Assembly (NCBI GenBank): GCA_022451485.1
Contig: JAKUQS010000007.1
Location: 79,746 to 143,745, forward strand
Source of the DNA: Gammaproteobacteria bacterium
GTDB lineage: Bacteria > Pseudomonadota > Gammaproteobacteria > Arenicellales > UBA868
Reading direction: 5' to 3'
Length of the DNA stretch: 64,000 bases
In this document: in pieces, positions 44,037 to 52,686 of the stretch
How the letters are laid out: each line of letters begins with the position of its first letter
Position numbering within the stretch: position 1 is the first letter of the stretch
Made by a program: the position numbers and the translations under genes
The notes under the pieces: model-generated
What the model saw: the letters and a program-made list of their open reading frames with translations, nothing else
What the model was told of the DNA's origin: nothing
Databases searched by the model: none

Positions 44037-44363
44037 ATGGTGGAAAATATTCTGAACGTCAATGATGACTCGTTCGACGAGGATGTACTGAATTCAGATA
44101 CGCCCGTGCTGATAGACTATTGGGCCGAATGGTGCGGCCCCTGCAAGATGATTGCACCGACGCTGGAAGAGGTTGCCAGCGAATATCAGGGTCGAGTCAA
44201 GGTGGCCAAGCTGAATATCGATGATAATCCTGGAACACCTCCAAAATATGGCATCCGCAGCATCCCTACATTGATGTTGTTCAAGAGTGGACAAGTAGAG
44301 GCGACCAAAGTGGGTGCTGTTTCAAAAGCGCAATTGACGGCTTTTCTAGACGAAAACCTTTAA
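44037..44363 (+). CDS. trxA: Thioredoxin 1
   Basis: 108 residues with [15 protein letters not shown]: the WCGPC redox site after the first strand, and the cis-Pro loop SIPTLMLF. It is a general cytoplasmic disulfide reductant. ATG 44037 with AAGGA about ten bases upstream. It lies between rhlB and rho as in enterics. Confidence 0.98.
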   Translation: MVENILNVNDDSFDEDVLNSDTPVLIDYWAEWCGPCKMIAPTLEEVASEYQGRVKVAKLNIDDNPGTPPKYGIRSIPTLMLFKSGQVEATKVGAVSKAQLTAFLDENL

Positions 44364-44615
44364 CTTCATCTATGATCAACAGATTAAAGCGCTGACCAGC
44401 AGAATATGACCAGTGACTGTAAAGCGCTGAAGTGGCGTAGACTAAAATGCCACAACGATGATATTGTGAACAAACACGGCAATATGCCGAATCGCTAAAC
44501 CCCACCTTCCAACTTTAAGTTTCCTATCCAACAGCACCCGGCATCGACAATGCGTCGATTGCTGGTCAGACCCGGGAAATCCAGGCCTGTCACATTGCCT
44601 ATCGTGAGTCATCTT

Positions 44616-45878
44616 ATGTCACTCAGCCTTACAGAACTGAAAGAGAAATCCCCTACTGAGCTCGCCGACGTGGCACGCTCCCTCAAACTCGATAATGTCA
44701 CGCGGCTACGTCGCCAAGACCAGATATTCGCGATTCTTAAATCGCACGCCAAGCGAGGGGAGAAAATCACTGGTGAGGGCGTGGTCGAAATATTGCAGGA
44801 TGGTTTTGGCTTCTTGCGATCTTCCGTTAGTTCTTATCTGGCCGGCCCGGACGATATTTATGTGTCGCCAAGCCAGATCCGACGCTTTGGGTTGCGCACG
44901 GGTGATACGGTAACAGGTCTTATCCGTCCCCCGAAGGACTCGGAACGCTATTTTGCGTTGTTGAAACTTCAAACCATTAATTTGCAGCGACCGGAGGAAG
45001 CGAAAAGCAAGGTGCTTTTTGAAAATCTTGTTCCTTTGCATCCCGACGAAAGAATGCGTCTCGAACAGGGAAATGGATCTTCCGAAGATTTAACGGCGCG
45101 AGTGGTTGATTTGATTTCACCTATTGGCATGGGGCAACGTGGCCTTTTGGTGTCCGCGCCTAAAACGGGTAAGACAGTCATGTTGCAGCAGATTGCGCAC
45201 TCGATTACTGCCTCTGTTCCAGAATGCACATTGATGGTCTTGCTCATTGATGAGCGACCAGAAGAGGTTACCGAAATGCAGCGCACGGTGCGCGGAGAGG
45301 TTATATCGTCGACTTTTGATGAACCCGCATCGCGCCACGTCCAGGTTGCGGAAATGGTGATAGAAAAAGCAAAGCGATTGGTCGAACACAAACAGAACGT
45401 CGTTATTTTGCTTGACTCTATTACGCGGCTGGCACGCGCCTACAACACCGTGCAGCCGGCTTCGGGCAAGGTATTGACTGGCGGCGTTGATGCTAATGCC
45501 CTGCAGAAGCCAAAACGATTTTTTGGTGCCGCGCGAAATATTGAAGGCGGTGGCAGCCTGACGATTCTGGCCACTGCACTCATTGATACCGGGTCAAAGA
45601 TGGATGACGTTATCTACGAGGAGTTTAAGGGCACGGGTAATATGGAGATTCATCTTGACCGCCGCATTGCAGAAAAACGCGTCTACCCGTCGATCATTAT
45701 CAGTCGCTCTGGAACACGCCGCGAGGAGTTGTTGACTGATCCGACCGAGCTACAGAAAATTTGGTTGTTGCGCAAGCTTCTACACCCAATGGATGACATC
45801 GACGCAGTTGAATTCCTGCTCGATAAATTGCGTGCCACTAAGTCAAATGCGGAGTTTTTTAAGGCCATGAACCGTTGA
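44616..45878 (+). CDS. rho: Transcription termination factor Rho
   Basis: A hexameric RNA helicase that ends transcription at rut sites. 420 residues. The N-terminal RNA-binding domain has [11 protein letters not shown] and [16 protein letters not shown]-loop [21 protein letters not shown] and [13 protein letters not shown] follow. ATG 44616 ([12 protein letters not shown]) matches the family start; the frame stays open to ATG 44550, which would add 22 basic residues. The 252-base leader may serve autoregulation. Few intrinsic terminators are visible in this window, which fits reliance on Rho. Confidence 0.97.
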   Translation: MSLSLTELKEKSPTELADVARSLKLDNVTRLRRQDQIFAILKSHAKRGEKITGEGVVEILQDGFGFLRSSVSSYLAGPDDIYVSPSQIRRFGLRTGDTVTGLIRPPKDSERYFALLKLQTINLQRPEEAKSKVLFENLVPLHPDERMRLEQGNGSSEDLTARVVDLISPIGMGQRGLLVSAPKTGKTVMLQQIAHSITASVPECTLMVLLIDERPEEVTEMQRTVRGEVISSTFDEPASRHVQVAEMVIEKAKRLVEHKQNVVILLDSITRLARAYNTVQPASGKVLTGGVDANALQKPKRFFGAARNIEGGGSLTILATALIDTGSKMDDVIYEEFKGTGNMEIHLDRRIAEKRVYPSIIISRSGTRREELLTDPTELQKIWLLRKLLHPMDDIDAVEFLLDKLRATKSNAEFFKAMNR

Positions 45879-45968
45879 TCGGCCTTGCCTGCGGTGTCTT
45901 AATCACATAACATCGCGCGTCCCCAGCAAAGGCCATAGGGAGGCCAGTAGCGTTTCGGAGAACGTCAC

Positions 45969-46175
45969 ATGAAATCTGAGATACACCCGGCTTACGAAAC
46001 AATCAAGGTCACCTGTGCTTGTGGCAACTCCTTTGATACACGGTCTACCCTGAGTGGTGATCTCAGTGTAGAAATTTGCTCCGCCTGCCACCCATTCTAT
46101 ACGGGCCAGCAGAAGATAATTGATACGGCCGGTCGGGTGGGCAAGTTCAAGGCTAAATACGGTATTAAGGCCTGA
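45969..46175 (+). CDS. rpmE: 50S ribosomal protein L31 (zinc-binding type)
   Basis: 68 residues. The cysteine set CACG (two) and CSACH marks the zinc-binding form of L31, not the zinc-independent paralog Ykg[10 protein letters not shown] and [17 protein letters not shown] are conserved. It follows rho by 90 bases. Confidence 0.97.
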   Translation: MKSEIHPAYETIKVTCACGNSFDTRSTLSGDLSVEICSACHPFYTGQQKIIDTAGRVGKFKAKYGIKA

Positions 46176-46231
46176 GGCCTGCCCGTATGGATGTTGCAGG
46201 CTGATTCCTACAGCCGCAAGCCGTCCTCGTT

Positions 46232-47032
46232 TTGTTAAAGCCTTGGGCTGTGCGGTCGATGACTGGGCTGTGGTTTTTTCTAGTTTGGCCAGTTGTTGCA
46301 TCGGACACTGCATCAGTGCGTCGCGCTATGGTCGAAGTGGTCATCGATGGAGACACCGTAACGCTTGATTCTGGCGAAACGATTCGCCTCGCGGGCATTA
46401 ACACACCAGAGATCAAATCGGGCCAACCGTTCGCTGCCGTGGCACAGCAGTATTTGGAGCAGCGGGTGCACAATCGCCAGATCCTGGTAGAAAACGCGAC
46501 CGACCCGGTGGACCCCCATGATCGGACTTTGGCATACCTTTACACGTTGGATGGAGAGAGCCTCCAATTAGCTTTGCTCGAGGCAGGTCTTGCCAGTGTG
46601 ATAGTGATTGCACCGAATGACCGCCATCTTGATGAATACGCAGCGGCTGAGACTCGAGCGCGTATAGCGGGGAAAGGAATCTGGAGCGTGTCAAACTATC
46701 GTCCCCGGCACGCGATGACGATGACGCCAGGGGACAGGGGCTACAGGTTTGTGCGGGGGCGTGTTCAGCGCACCGTATTGGGAAAGAAATGGTTTGAATT
46801 TCATCTTCAGCACAATTTTGTGATTTTTGTCCAACGAGCCCGTTGGCAACAGTATTTTCGTTATTCCCCGTGTAGACTCGATCAGGCCAACGTGGTGGTT
46901 CGAGGATGGGTGTCCGGTAAAGGTAAGCGCCTGCGAACGACAATTAGCCACCCGTTTATGTTGGAGCGCTGTGCCGATACTGGGCAACCGCTATGCCATT
47001 GGTTTGCCGCGGCTGGCCGTTTAGCTCAATAG
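46232..47032 (+). CDS. Secreted thermonuclease-family (SNase-like) protein
   Basis: 266 residues with a signal peptide (MTGLWFFLVWPVVASD) and a staphylococcal-nuclease OB-fold domain: VIDGDTVTLDSGETIRLAGINTPE and AYLYTLDGESLQLALLEAGLA. The conserved Arg after the metal Asp and a second catalytic Arg (DRTLAYL) are present, so nuclease activity is plausible. A C-terminal extension of about 100 residues is unassigned. The start is unclear among TTG 46232, GTG 46250 and ATG 46259; none has a strong ribosome site. Confidence 0.85.
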   Translation: MLKPWAVRSMTGLWFFLVWPVVASDTASVRRAMVEVVIDGDTVTLDSGETIRLAGINTPEIKSGQPFAAVAQQYLEQRVHNRQILVENATDPVDPHDRTLAYLYTLDGESLQLALLEAGLASVIVIAPNDRHLDEYAAAETRARIAGKGIWSVSNYRPRHAMTMTPGDRGYRFVRGRVQRTVLGKKWFEFHLQHNFVIFVQRARWQQYFRYSPCRLDQANVVVRGWVSGKGKRLRTTISHPFMLERCADTGQPLCHWFAAAGRLAQ

Positions 47033-47069
47033 CGGTGGCGTTGTTTCGAATGTCTTAAGAGGAAAACAA

Positions 47070-47927
47070 ATGGCCATTGTTAGAAAGGTTTCTGTTTTGT
47101 TGTTAGCAGTTTTCTTGATGCCTGTTACGCCGATAGCTGCGGCGGGACAGAAGGTGGTCGTCATGGAATGTGCAGCGGCAGGCGAGAAGCAGGATTACGA
47201 TTGTGTGGTGGAATTAAGCGACAAGGAGAGTGGAGCGGCGGTATTGCATGCGGAGTTTCGAGTCAGGGCGGAGATGCCGTCGATGGCCGGAGCGCACCGA
47301 GCGGAGCCAGTGGTGGTGCAGGAATACGGACAGGGTCGCTACGGTTTTAGGATTGCACTGAAGAAGTATGGAGAATGGGCGATCACGCTGGATTTTTCTA
47401 AGCCGGAGCGGGATCGTGTAGTCAAGAATATGATGTTTAGCGAAGGACACGTCAGCCTATTGGGCAGGCATGTGCAAGGGCGCAAGCATAAGAAACACTC
47501 CATCGCAGTAATGGTGCACGATGCCTATGTGCGAGCAACGGCGCCGGGGCAACGCAACGCGGCGGCTTATTTTGTTTTACGCAACAATGCAAAGAGTGAC
47601 GTTCGACTGGTGTCGGTAAAGTCGGATGTTGCCGAGGTTGCTGAGCCTCACAGTCACGTTATGGACGAAGGTATGATGAAGATGCGGCGGGTTGAGTACA
47701 TCGATATACCCGCTGAGGGGGAAACAGTCCTGCAGCCAGGTGGGTTGCACATTATGCTGATGGGCTTGGTGAAACAGTTGCAACCAGGGGAGTACGTCTC
47801 GTTGGAGTTTCAATTCGACAACGGGCAAAAGCAGACCATGCGCGTTCCGGTGAAAATGATCGTGGGCATGTCCATGACATCGGGCCACGATAAGAAGAAA
47901 CACAAACACAAACACAAACATGATTGA
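47070..47927 (+). CDS. Periplasmic copper chaperone: YtkA-like plus PCu(A)C fusion
   Basis: 285 residues with a Sec signal peptide (VSVLLLAVFLMPVTPIAAAG). The first domain contains EMPSMAGAH, as in YtkA/FixH-like copper proteins. The second is a PCu(A)C domain with EPHSHVMDEGMMKMRRV and the distal GLHIMLMGL, giving the His/Met ligands for Cu(I). The C-terminus is a Lys/His-rich tail (KKKHKHKHKHD) encoded by a short hexanucleotide repeat and probably binds metal. SCO follows 57 bases later, so the pair likely delivers copper to the CuA centre of cytochrome oxidase. Confidence 0.85.
   Translation: MAIVRKVSVLLLAVFLMPVTPIAAAGQKVVVMECAAAGEKQDYDCVVELSDKESGAAVLHAEFRVRAEMPSMAGAHRAEPVVVQEYGQGRYGFRIALKKYGEWAITLDFSKPERDRVVKNMMFSEGHVSLLGRHVQGRKHKKHSIAVMVHDAYVRATAPGQRNAAAYFVLRNNAKSDVRLVSVKSDVAEVAEPHSHVMDEGMMKMRRVEYIDIPAEGETVLQPGGLHIMLMGLVKQLQPGEYVSLEFQFDNGQKQTMRVPVKMIVGMSMTSGHDKKKHKHKHKHD
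47901..47918 (+). repeat. Hexanucleotide tandem repeat (cacaaa x3)
   Basis: Three perfect copies of cacaaa at the very end of the copper-chaperone gene encode alternating His-Lys. The repeat is in frame, so length changes by slippage would only change the number of His-Lys pairs. Confidence 0.8.
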
Positions 47928-47984
47928 TGCTATGTGGAATAAGGTTCTGGCCCACAAAAAAGTTCACAACCGACACATCAGTTG

Positions 47985-48587
47985 ATGAAATACCCGACTT
48001 GGTCGACGCCTGCGTTGTTCGCTGTCACAGCACTGTTGGTCGGCATCTTCGCCAGCGTTTGGTTAGTGCCAACCAAATCTCCACAACCCTATCCTGGAAT
48101 GGGGGGTGATTTCACTTTGTCTGCCATCTCAGGCCCAGTGGCGTTGTCTGATTTTGAAGGTAAGGCAGTGCTGATTTTCTTTGGGTACACCCACTGTCCG
48201 GATGTTTGTCCGACAGATCTTGCACGGATGGGTCAAGTGTTAAATGCGTTAACACCGGCTGAAAAAGCAGGGGTGCAGAGTCTTTTTATCAGCATTGATC
48301 CTGAACGGGATACGCCCCAACGGATTGCAGATTACGCCCGCTTTTTCCATCCGTCGATTATTGGTTTGACCGGCACGCCTGATGACATTTATCGGATCGC
48401 TAAGCAGTACCTGGTGCTTTATCAGAAAGCCGAGACTGGTGAATCGCAGGCGGGGTATCTGATGGATCATTCGACTAAAACCTATTTGATTGGGCGTGAT
48501 GGCCACCTGGAAAAAGTGCTTGGTCATGAACTCGAGGCCAGTCAGGTACTCGCAGCGGTGCGTGATGCACTGATGAGAGATGCCTGA
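47985..48587 (+). CDS. SCO1/SenC/PrrC family copper protein
   Basis: 200 residues with an N-terminal membrane anchor (ALFAVTALLVGIFASVWLV) and a periplasmic thioredoxin fold. GYTHCPDVCPTDLARM supplies the CxxxC copper/redox pair and YLMDHS the third ligand His. It assists CuA assembly in cytochrome c oxidase. ATG 47985 is preferred over the overlapping TTG 47982. Its stop overlaps prmB by eight bases. Confidence 0.93.
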   Translation: MKYPTWSTPALFAVTALLVGIFASVWLVPTKSPQPYPGMGGDFTLSAISGPVALSDFEGKAVLIFFGYTHCPDVCPTDLARMGQVLNALTPAEKAGVQSLFISIDPERDTPQRIADYARFFHPSIIGLTGTPDDIYRIAKQYLVLYQKAETGESQAGYLMDHSTKTYLIGRDGHLEKVLGHELEASQVLAAVRDALMRDA

Positions 48588-49491
48588 CAACTCCCGCAAA
48601 GCGACCCTGAGGCACTGTGTTGCAGAGGTTGCCAGGCGACTGACCGAGGCCAATCTATGGTTCGGTCACGGCACTGACAACGCGTGGGACGAAGCGCTCT
48701 GGCTAGTGATGTGTGCCGCTGAGATCCCTATCAGTGAAAAAGTGGTTGATTGGCAACAAGCCCTGTCAACTGCGCAGGGCTGCGCTGTGACGAAACTCGC
48801 TAATGAGCGCATCACCAGTCGACAACCGCTCGCCTATCTCGTTGGACACGCCTGGTTTGCCGGATACCGTTTTGACGTTGACTCTCGGGTGATCGTGCCC
48901 CGATCGCATCTCGGTGAATGGATTGTTGAGCAACTGCGGCCTTGGTTGGACCCAGCGTCGGTGACGGAGGTGTTGGATCTTTGTACTGGCAGTGGGTGTA
49001 TCGCCATTGCGCTGGCGCTTGAATTTCCGGAGGCCAGGGTTGATGCAACCGATCTTTCGGCACAAGCGCTGGTAGTCGCAAACCAGAATGTTGAACGACA
49101 TGGTGTTACCGATCGAGTCCATTTATTCGAAGGTGACCTATTGGAACCGATTAGTGATCGTTGTTATGACCTGATCGTATGTAATCCACCGTATGTCGAT
49201 GCTGAAACAATGACCACGCTGCCCACTGAATACCGGCACGAACCGGCAATTGCTTTTGCTGGTGGTGAGGACGGTCTGACGGTTGTGCGTCGCTTATTGG
49301 CCGACGTTGAGCCGCGGCTCATGGGGGGCGGTTCGTTGCTTGTAGAAGTCGGTGCCGCGGCCTCGCAGGTAGAACTGGCGTGGCCAACAGTGCCGTTCAC
49401 CTGGCTAGTGTCGGGCAACGGCGAACCGGTGATCTTCCTGTTATCGAAGGAGGAGTTGAGGTTGCACCAACACAAGTTTGCGAAGTGTTGA
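48580..49491 (+). CDS. prmB: 50S ribosomal protein L3 glutamine methyltransferase
   Basis: A SAM-dependent N5-glutamine methyltransferase of the HemK family. 303 residues. VLDLCTGSGCIAIALA is the SAM site and VCNPPYVDAE the catalytic NPPY. The block QPLAYLVGHAWFAGYRFDVD, RVIVPRSHLGE and LPTEYRHEPAIAFAGGEDGL is typical of PrmB rather than PrmC. It overlaps the SCO gene by eight bases. Confidence 0.92.
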   Translation: MPDNSRKATLRHCVAEVARRLTEANLWFGHGTDNAWDEALWLVMCAAEIPISEKVVDWQQALSTAQGCAVTKLANERITSRQPLAYLVGHAWFAGYRFDVDSRVIVPRSHLGEWIVEQLRPWLDPASVTEVLDLCTGSGCIAIALALEFPEARVDATDLSAQALVVANQNVERHGVTDRVHLFEGDLLEPISDRCYDLIVCNPPYVDAETMTTLPTEYRHEPAIAFAGGEDGLTVVRRLLADVEPRLMGGGSLLVEVGAAASQVELAWPTVPFTWLVSGNGEPVIFLLSKEELRLHQHKFAKC

Positions 49492-49496
49492 AATGC

Positions 49497-49667
49497 CTAG
49501 ATCTCAATCATTTCGAAATCGATCTTCGTCGCATCACAATCGGGGCATTGCCAGTTTTCAGGGATATCGGCCCAACGTGTTCCGGGGGCTAGCCCTTCTT
49601 CCGGTAATCCGAGCTCTTCGTCGTAGACAAAGCCGCAGATAACACACATCCAAGTTTTGTATTCCAT
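49497..49667 (-). CDS. Rubredoxin
   Basis: 56 residues from ATG 49667 ([18 protein letters not shown]). CVICG and CPDCD supply the four cysteines for one iron. It is a soluble one-electron carrier, for example for alkane hydroxylase or oxidative-stress reductases. The longer frame upstream overlaps the hemL leader and was not used. It is divergent from hemL, a common neighbour in Gammaproteobacteria. Confidence 0.95.
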   Translation of the reverse strand: MEYKTWMCVICGFVYDEELGLPEEGLAPGTRWADIPENWQCPDCDATKIDFEMIEI

Positions 49668-49784
49668 AAGCGCAAAAAAAACCACCGCGATTCTAACGCA
49701 GTTTAGTGGGGGGTTGGATACAACAAAGAGTTGGTTGACACTACCCGCGACGGTGCCCATTCACTCATTTTGGATATTAAGGCG

Positions 49785-51071
49785 ATGACCCAAGCATGTG
49801 GCAAACTATTTGAGCGCGCTCAGCAGGTAATCCCCGGTGGGGTAAATTCGCCGGTGCGCGCTTTCAAAGCGGTAGGAGGTTCTCCCGTTTTCATGACACG
49901 CGGAAAGGGGCCTTATCTATATGACAGCGAGGGGAAATCATACATAGATTATGTGGGTTCATGGGGGCCGATGATCCTTGGCCATGCTGACCCGGATGTG
50001 GTGTTGGCGGTACAGACTGCCGCCGAGAACGGTCTGAGTTTTGGTGCGCCAACGGAGGCTGAGACGGCAATGGCCGAACTGATCTGCGGGGCCATTCCCT
50101 CGATCGAACAGGTGAGAATGGTTAATTCCGGCACTGAGGCGGCCATGAGTGCCGTCCGGTTGGCGCGAGGTTTTACGGGCCGAGACAAGGTGATCAAGTT
50201 CGAAGGTTGTTACCACGGACACGCTGATGGGTTGCTGGTCAAAGCCGGTTCCGGCGCGTTAACACTGGGTGTGCCAACCTCTCCTGGGGTACCGGCGGCG
50301 ATGGCACAGCACACACTGACGTTGGAGTTTAATAATGCACAGCAGATTGAGGATATATTCAGTCGGATGGGCCCCGAGATTGCCGCGGTAATCGTGGAGC
50401 CTGTCGCAGGCAACATGAACTGTGTACCGGGTTCGGCAGTATTTCACCAGGCGTTGCGTGATCAGTGCAGCAAGCACGGTGCAGTGTTAATTTTCGACGA
50501 GGTCATGACCGGATTTCGCGTCGCCCCCGGCGGTGCGCAGGCACTTTACGGGATCGTCCCTGATCTGACGACGCTCGGCAAAGTCATCGGAGGCGGGCTA
50601 CCAGTTGGAGCATTCGGTGGTCGTGCGGAAATCATGCAGCATCTCGCCCCAGCGGGCTCGGTTTATCAGGCAGGGACACTTTCAGGCAATCCGTTGGCGA
50701 TGGCGGCAGGTCTTGCCACTTTGCATAAGGTGTTGGCCCCAACCTTTTTCCAACAACTTGAGCAAAAGACCAGCCGTCTCGTTGATGGATTACGACGCGC
50801 CGGTGAGGTTACGGGTGTGCCGATGGTGGTGAACCAGGCCGGTAGCATGTTTGGCTTTTTCTTTACTGCCAGCAGAAGCGTAACGTGTTTCAGCGAGGTG
50901 ATGGCAAGCGATCCGGATCGGTTCCAGGTATTTTTCCATGCGATGCTCGAGGCAGGGGTCTATCTTGCACCTTCTGCATTTGAGACTGCTTTTATGTCAA
51001 TAGCCCATGGTGATTCGGAAATCGACCAGACTATTGAAAAGGCGACCGCAGCCCTTCACGCGATAGCATGA
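49785..51071 (+). CDS. hemL: Glutamate-1-semialdehyde 2,1-aminomutase
   Basis: A PLP enzyme making 5-aminolevulinate for heme. 428 residues. [49 protein letters not shown] and the PLP lysine in [18 protein letters not shown] are hallmarks. ATG 49785 (MTQACGKLF) fits the usual family length; the upstream extension to 49731 was rejected. It starts the C5 tetrapyrrole pathway with glutamyl-tRNA reductase, which is not in the window. Confidence 0.97.
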   Translation: MTQACGKLFERAQQVIPGGVNSPVRAFKAVGGSPVFMTRGKGPYLYDSEGKSYIDYVGSWGPMILGHADPDVVLAVQTAAENGLSFGAPTEAETAMAELICGAIPSIEQVRMVNSGTEAAMSAVRLARGFTGRDKVIKFEGCYHGHADGLLVKAGSGALTLGVPTSPGVPAAMAQHTLTLEFNNAQQIEDIFSRMGPEIAAVIVEPVAGNMNCVPGSAVFHQALRDQCSKHGAVLIFDEVMTGFRVAPGGAQALYGIVPDLTTLGKVIGGGLPVGAFGGRAEIMQHLAPAGSVYQAGTLSGNPLAMAAGLATLHKVLAPTFFQQLEQKTSRLVDGLRRAGEVTGVPMVVNQAGSMFGFFFTASRSVTCFSEVMASDPDRFQVFFHAMLEAGVYLAPSAFETAFMSIAHGDSEIDQTIEKATAALHAIA

Positions 51072-51130
51072 GTCGTTGCCTTTAGAGATTTAATGAATCG
51101 GCTAGTTATACAGTAGCCACAGTGAACCTT

Positions 51131-51153
51131 CCGCTGTGGAAAAGCCTCAGCGG
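51131..51153. other. Hairpin downstream of hemL
   Basis: CCGCTG (51131-51136) and CAGCGG (51148-51153) can pair around an 11-base loop about 60 bases past the hemL stop. No T run follows, so it is not a clear intrinsic terminator. Confidence 0.3.
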
Positions 51154-51182
51154 ACTACGACGGATAACGACAGGTGAGCCAA

Positions 51183-51200
51183 CCCGTTCGTAACAACGGG
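51183..51200. other. Hairpin downstream of cold-shock gene
   Basis: CCCGTT (51183-51188) and AACGGG (51195-51200) pair around six bases, 16 bases beyond the stop of the minus-strand cold-shock gene. There is no U tract, so its role in termination or mRNA stability is uncertain. Confidence 0.3.
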
Positions 51201-51215
51201 TGGCCGGGTTGTCAG

Positions 51216-51428
51216 TCAGTCCGCAGGTACGACGTCTTCGGCGGCGGGACCTTTGTCCCGCGTTACCAGACTAAATTCCACGCGTTGGCCTTCGGCCAGG
51301 GTTTTAAAACCATCTCCACGAATTTCACGATAGTGCACGAATACATCAGCCCCATCTTCACGCGCAATGAAGCCGAAGCCTTTGCGTTCGTTGAACCACT
51401 TAACGGTCCCGTTGTGCCGCTCGGACAT
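51216..51428 (-). CDS. Cold-shock domain protein (CspA/CspD family)
   Basis: 70 residues forming one OB-fold. [15 protein letters not shown] carries RNP1 and DVFVHY RNP2, so single-stranded nucleic acid binding is expected. The extended acidic-to-neutral tail [12 protein letters not shown] resembles other Csp proteins. A strong GGAGGAG precedes ATG 51428 on the coding strand. Paralog identity and cold induction cannot be decided. Confidence 0.95.
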   Translation of the reverse strand: MSERHNGTVKWFNERKGFGFIAREDGADVFVHYREIRGDGFKTLAEGQRVEFSLVTRDKGPAAEDVVPAD

Positions 51429-51531
51429 AACTCCTCCAGTCTAATTACTTCACAAAGCAGACGGTCGGAAAAATGGATGCCCGACCGCTACTGGCTAGCA
51501 TTGTAACGGTCTTGTGTCCGGACGCAAACGC

Positions 51532-52500
51532 TTATGTTTCTAGTTCCGAGTAGGTTTTTCGTAACACGCGTAGTGGTGTGGTGGTATTTTGGTCAAACCA
51601 AGTCTCAATTAGTCGAAAGGAAATAGAAGTGGGCGTCGGTGGAACGAAGGTGCCGTCGCGCATTTGGTCTTCGATTTCTGTACGGGACAGCCACTTTGCC
51701 TCATCAAGTTCATGGTCATTAAGAACGATTCCGTTGTCGCCCGCTTTGGCGTGATAGCCAAGCATCAAGGTGCCGGGGAACGGCCATGGCTGCGAAGAGT
51801 GGTAAGTAGTGTTAACTACTTCTACTCCTGTCTCTTCCAAGACTTCTCGTACAACCGCTTGCTCGGCACTTTCTCCTGGTTCCACGAAGCCGGCAATGGT
51901 GGAGTAACGTGCCTTCGGCCACTGCGCCTGGCGGCCGAACAGGGCGCGTGCTCCATTTTGAACCAGCACGATGATGGCCGGGTCGGTGCGAGGAAATTGT
52001 TGGCGAAGACAGTCCTTGGCGGTACACCGCATGACGTGACCTCCGTTTCGCGCTTCGTTAAGTGTGCCGCAACGGCCACAGTGACGGTGTGTTCGCTGCC
52101 AGTGCACCATGGCTCGTGTGTAACCGAGAAGCGCGCAATCGGCGTCAGGCAACAGGGGTGCGAACTGACGCAGGTCACCAAAGAGGTGACCTGCGGTGTG
52201 CGGAGATGAGGCGGGCTGAATATCGATCGCGAAATGGTGTCCGCCATTGAAGCGACCGAGATAAATCATCGGCCCAGCGGGGTGGAATTCGGCGTCAAAG
52301 ATAGATCGAGTCAGTGCCGCGACGGCGTACCCCGTCGTGCTGCTCGACACCAATACCTGTGAGTCAAGCACGGGAAGGAATCGGGCGTTGGTGCTGTCGG
52401 CCAGCACCGACAGTTCTTCACTGTTTAGTCGATATTCGGGTGCACGATCGATAGTGACACTGGAGAATAAATTCGCTGTGCTGCTCGAGAGGTGATCCAC
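51532..52500 (-). CDS. nudC: NAD(+) diphosphatase / RNA decapping hydrolase NudC
   Basis: A Nudix enzyme that cleaves NADH and removes NAD caps from RNA. 322 residues. The zinc ribbon CGRCG ... CTAKDC precedes the Nudix box GFVEPGESAEQAVVREVLEE. SQPWPFPGTLMLGYHA downstream is the NADH-pyrophosphatase specificity motif. GTG start at 52500. Confidence 0.93.
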   Translation of the reverse strand: MDHLSSSTANLFSSVTIDRAPEYRLNSEELSVLADSTNARFLPVLDSQVLVSSSTTGYAVAALTRSIFDAEFHPAGPMIYLGRFNGGHHFAIDIQPASSPHTAGHLFGDLRQFAPLLPDADCALLGYTRAMVHWQRTHRHCGRCGTLNEARNGGHVMRCTAKDCLRQQFPRTDPAIIVLVQNGARALFGRQAQWPKARYSTIAGFVEPGESAEQAVVREVLEETGVEVVNTTYHSSQPWPFPGTLMLGYHAKAGDNGIVLNDHELDEAKWLSRTEIEDQMRDGTFVPPTPTSISFRLIETWFDQNTTTPLRVLRKTYSELET

Positions 52501-52686
52501 AATACTGATAGTCTACTGATTGGGTTAATCCGATTTTGTGAATAGGGTACTACATGGCGTTAGTGATCATGTGTCCACGTATTATGGCAAACGGTTACAA
52601 TTCGTGACCCTGCGTCGTTGCATTACTTTCCACCTGTAGGGTTCGGCTTGTTCCAGCCCACTTGACCGAATAGCCAAGCCCAAGCC

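Noticed and set aside
47901..47918. cacaaa repeat as a phase-variation tract
   Set aside because: The unit is six bases and in frame, so slippage would not switch the gene on or off.
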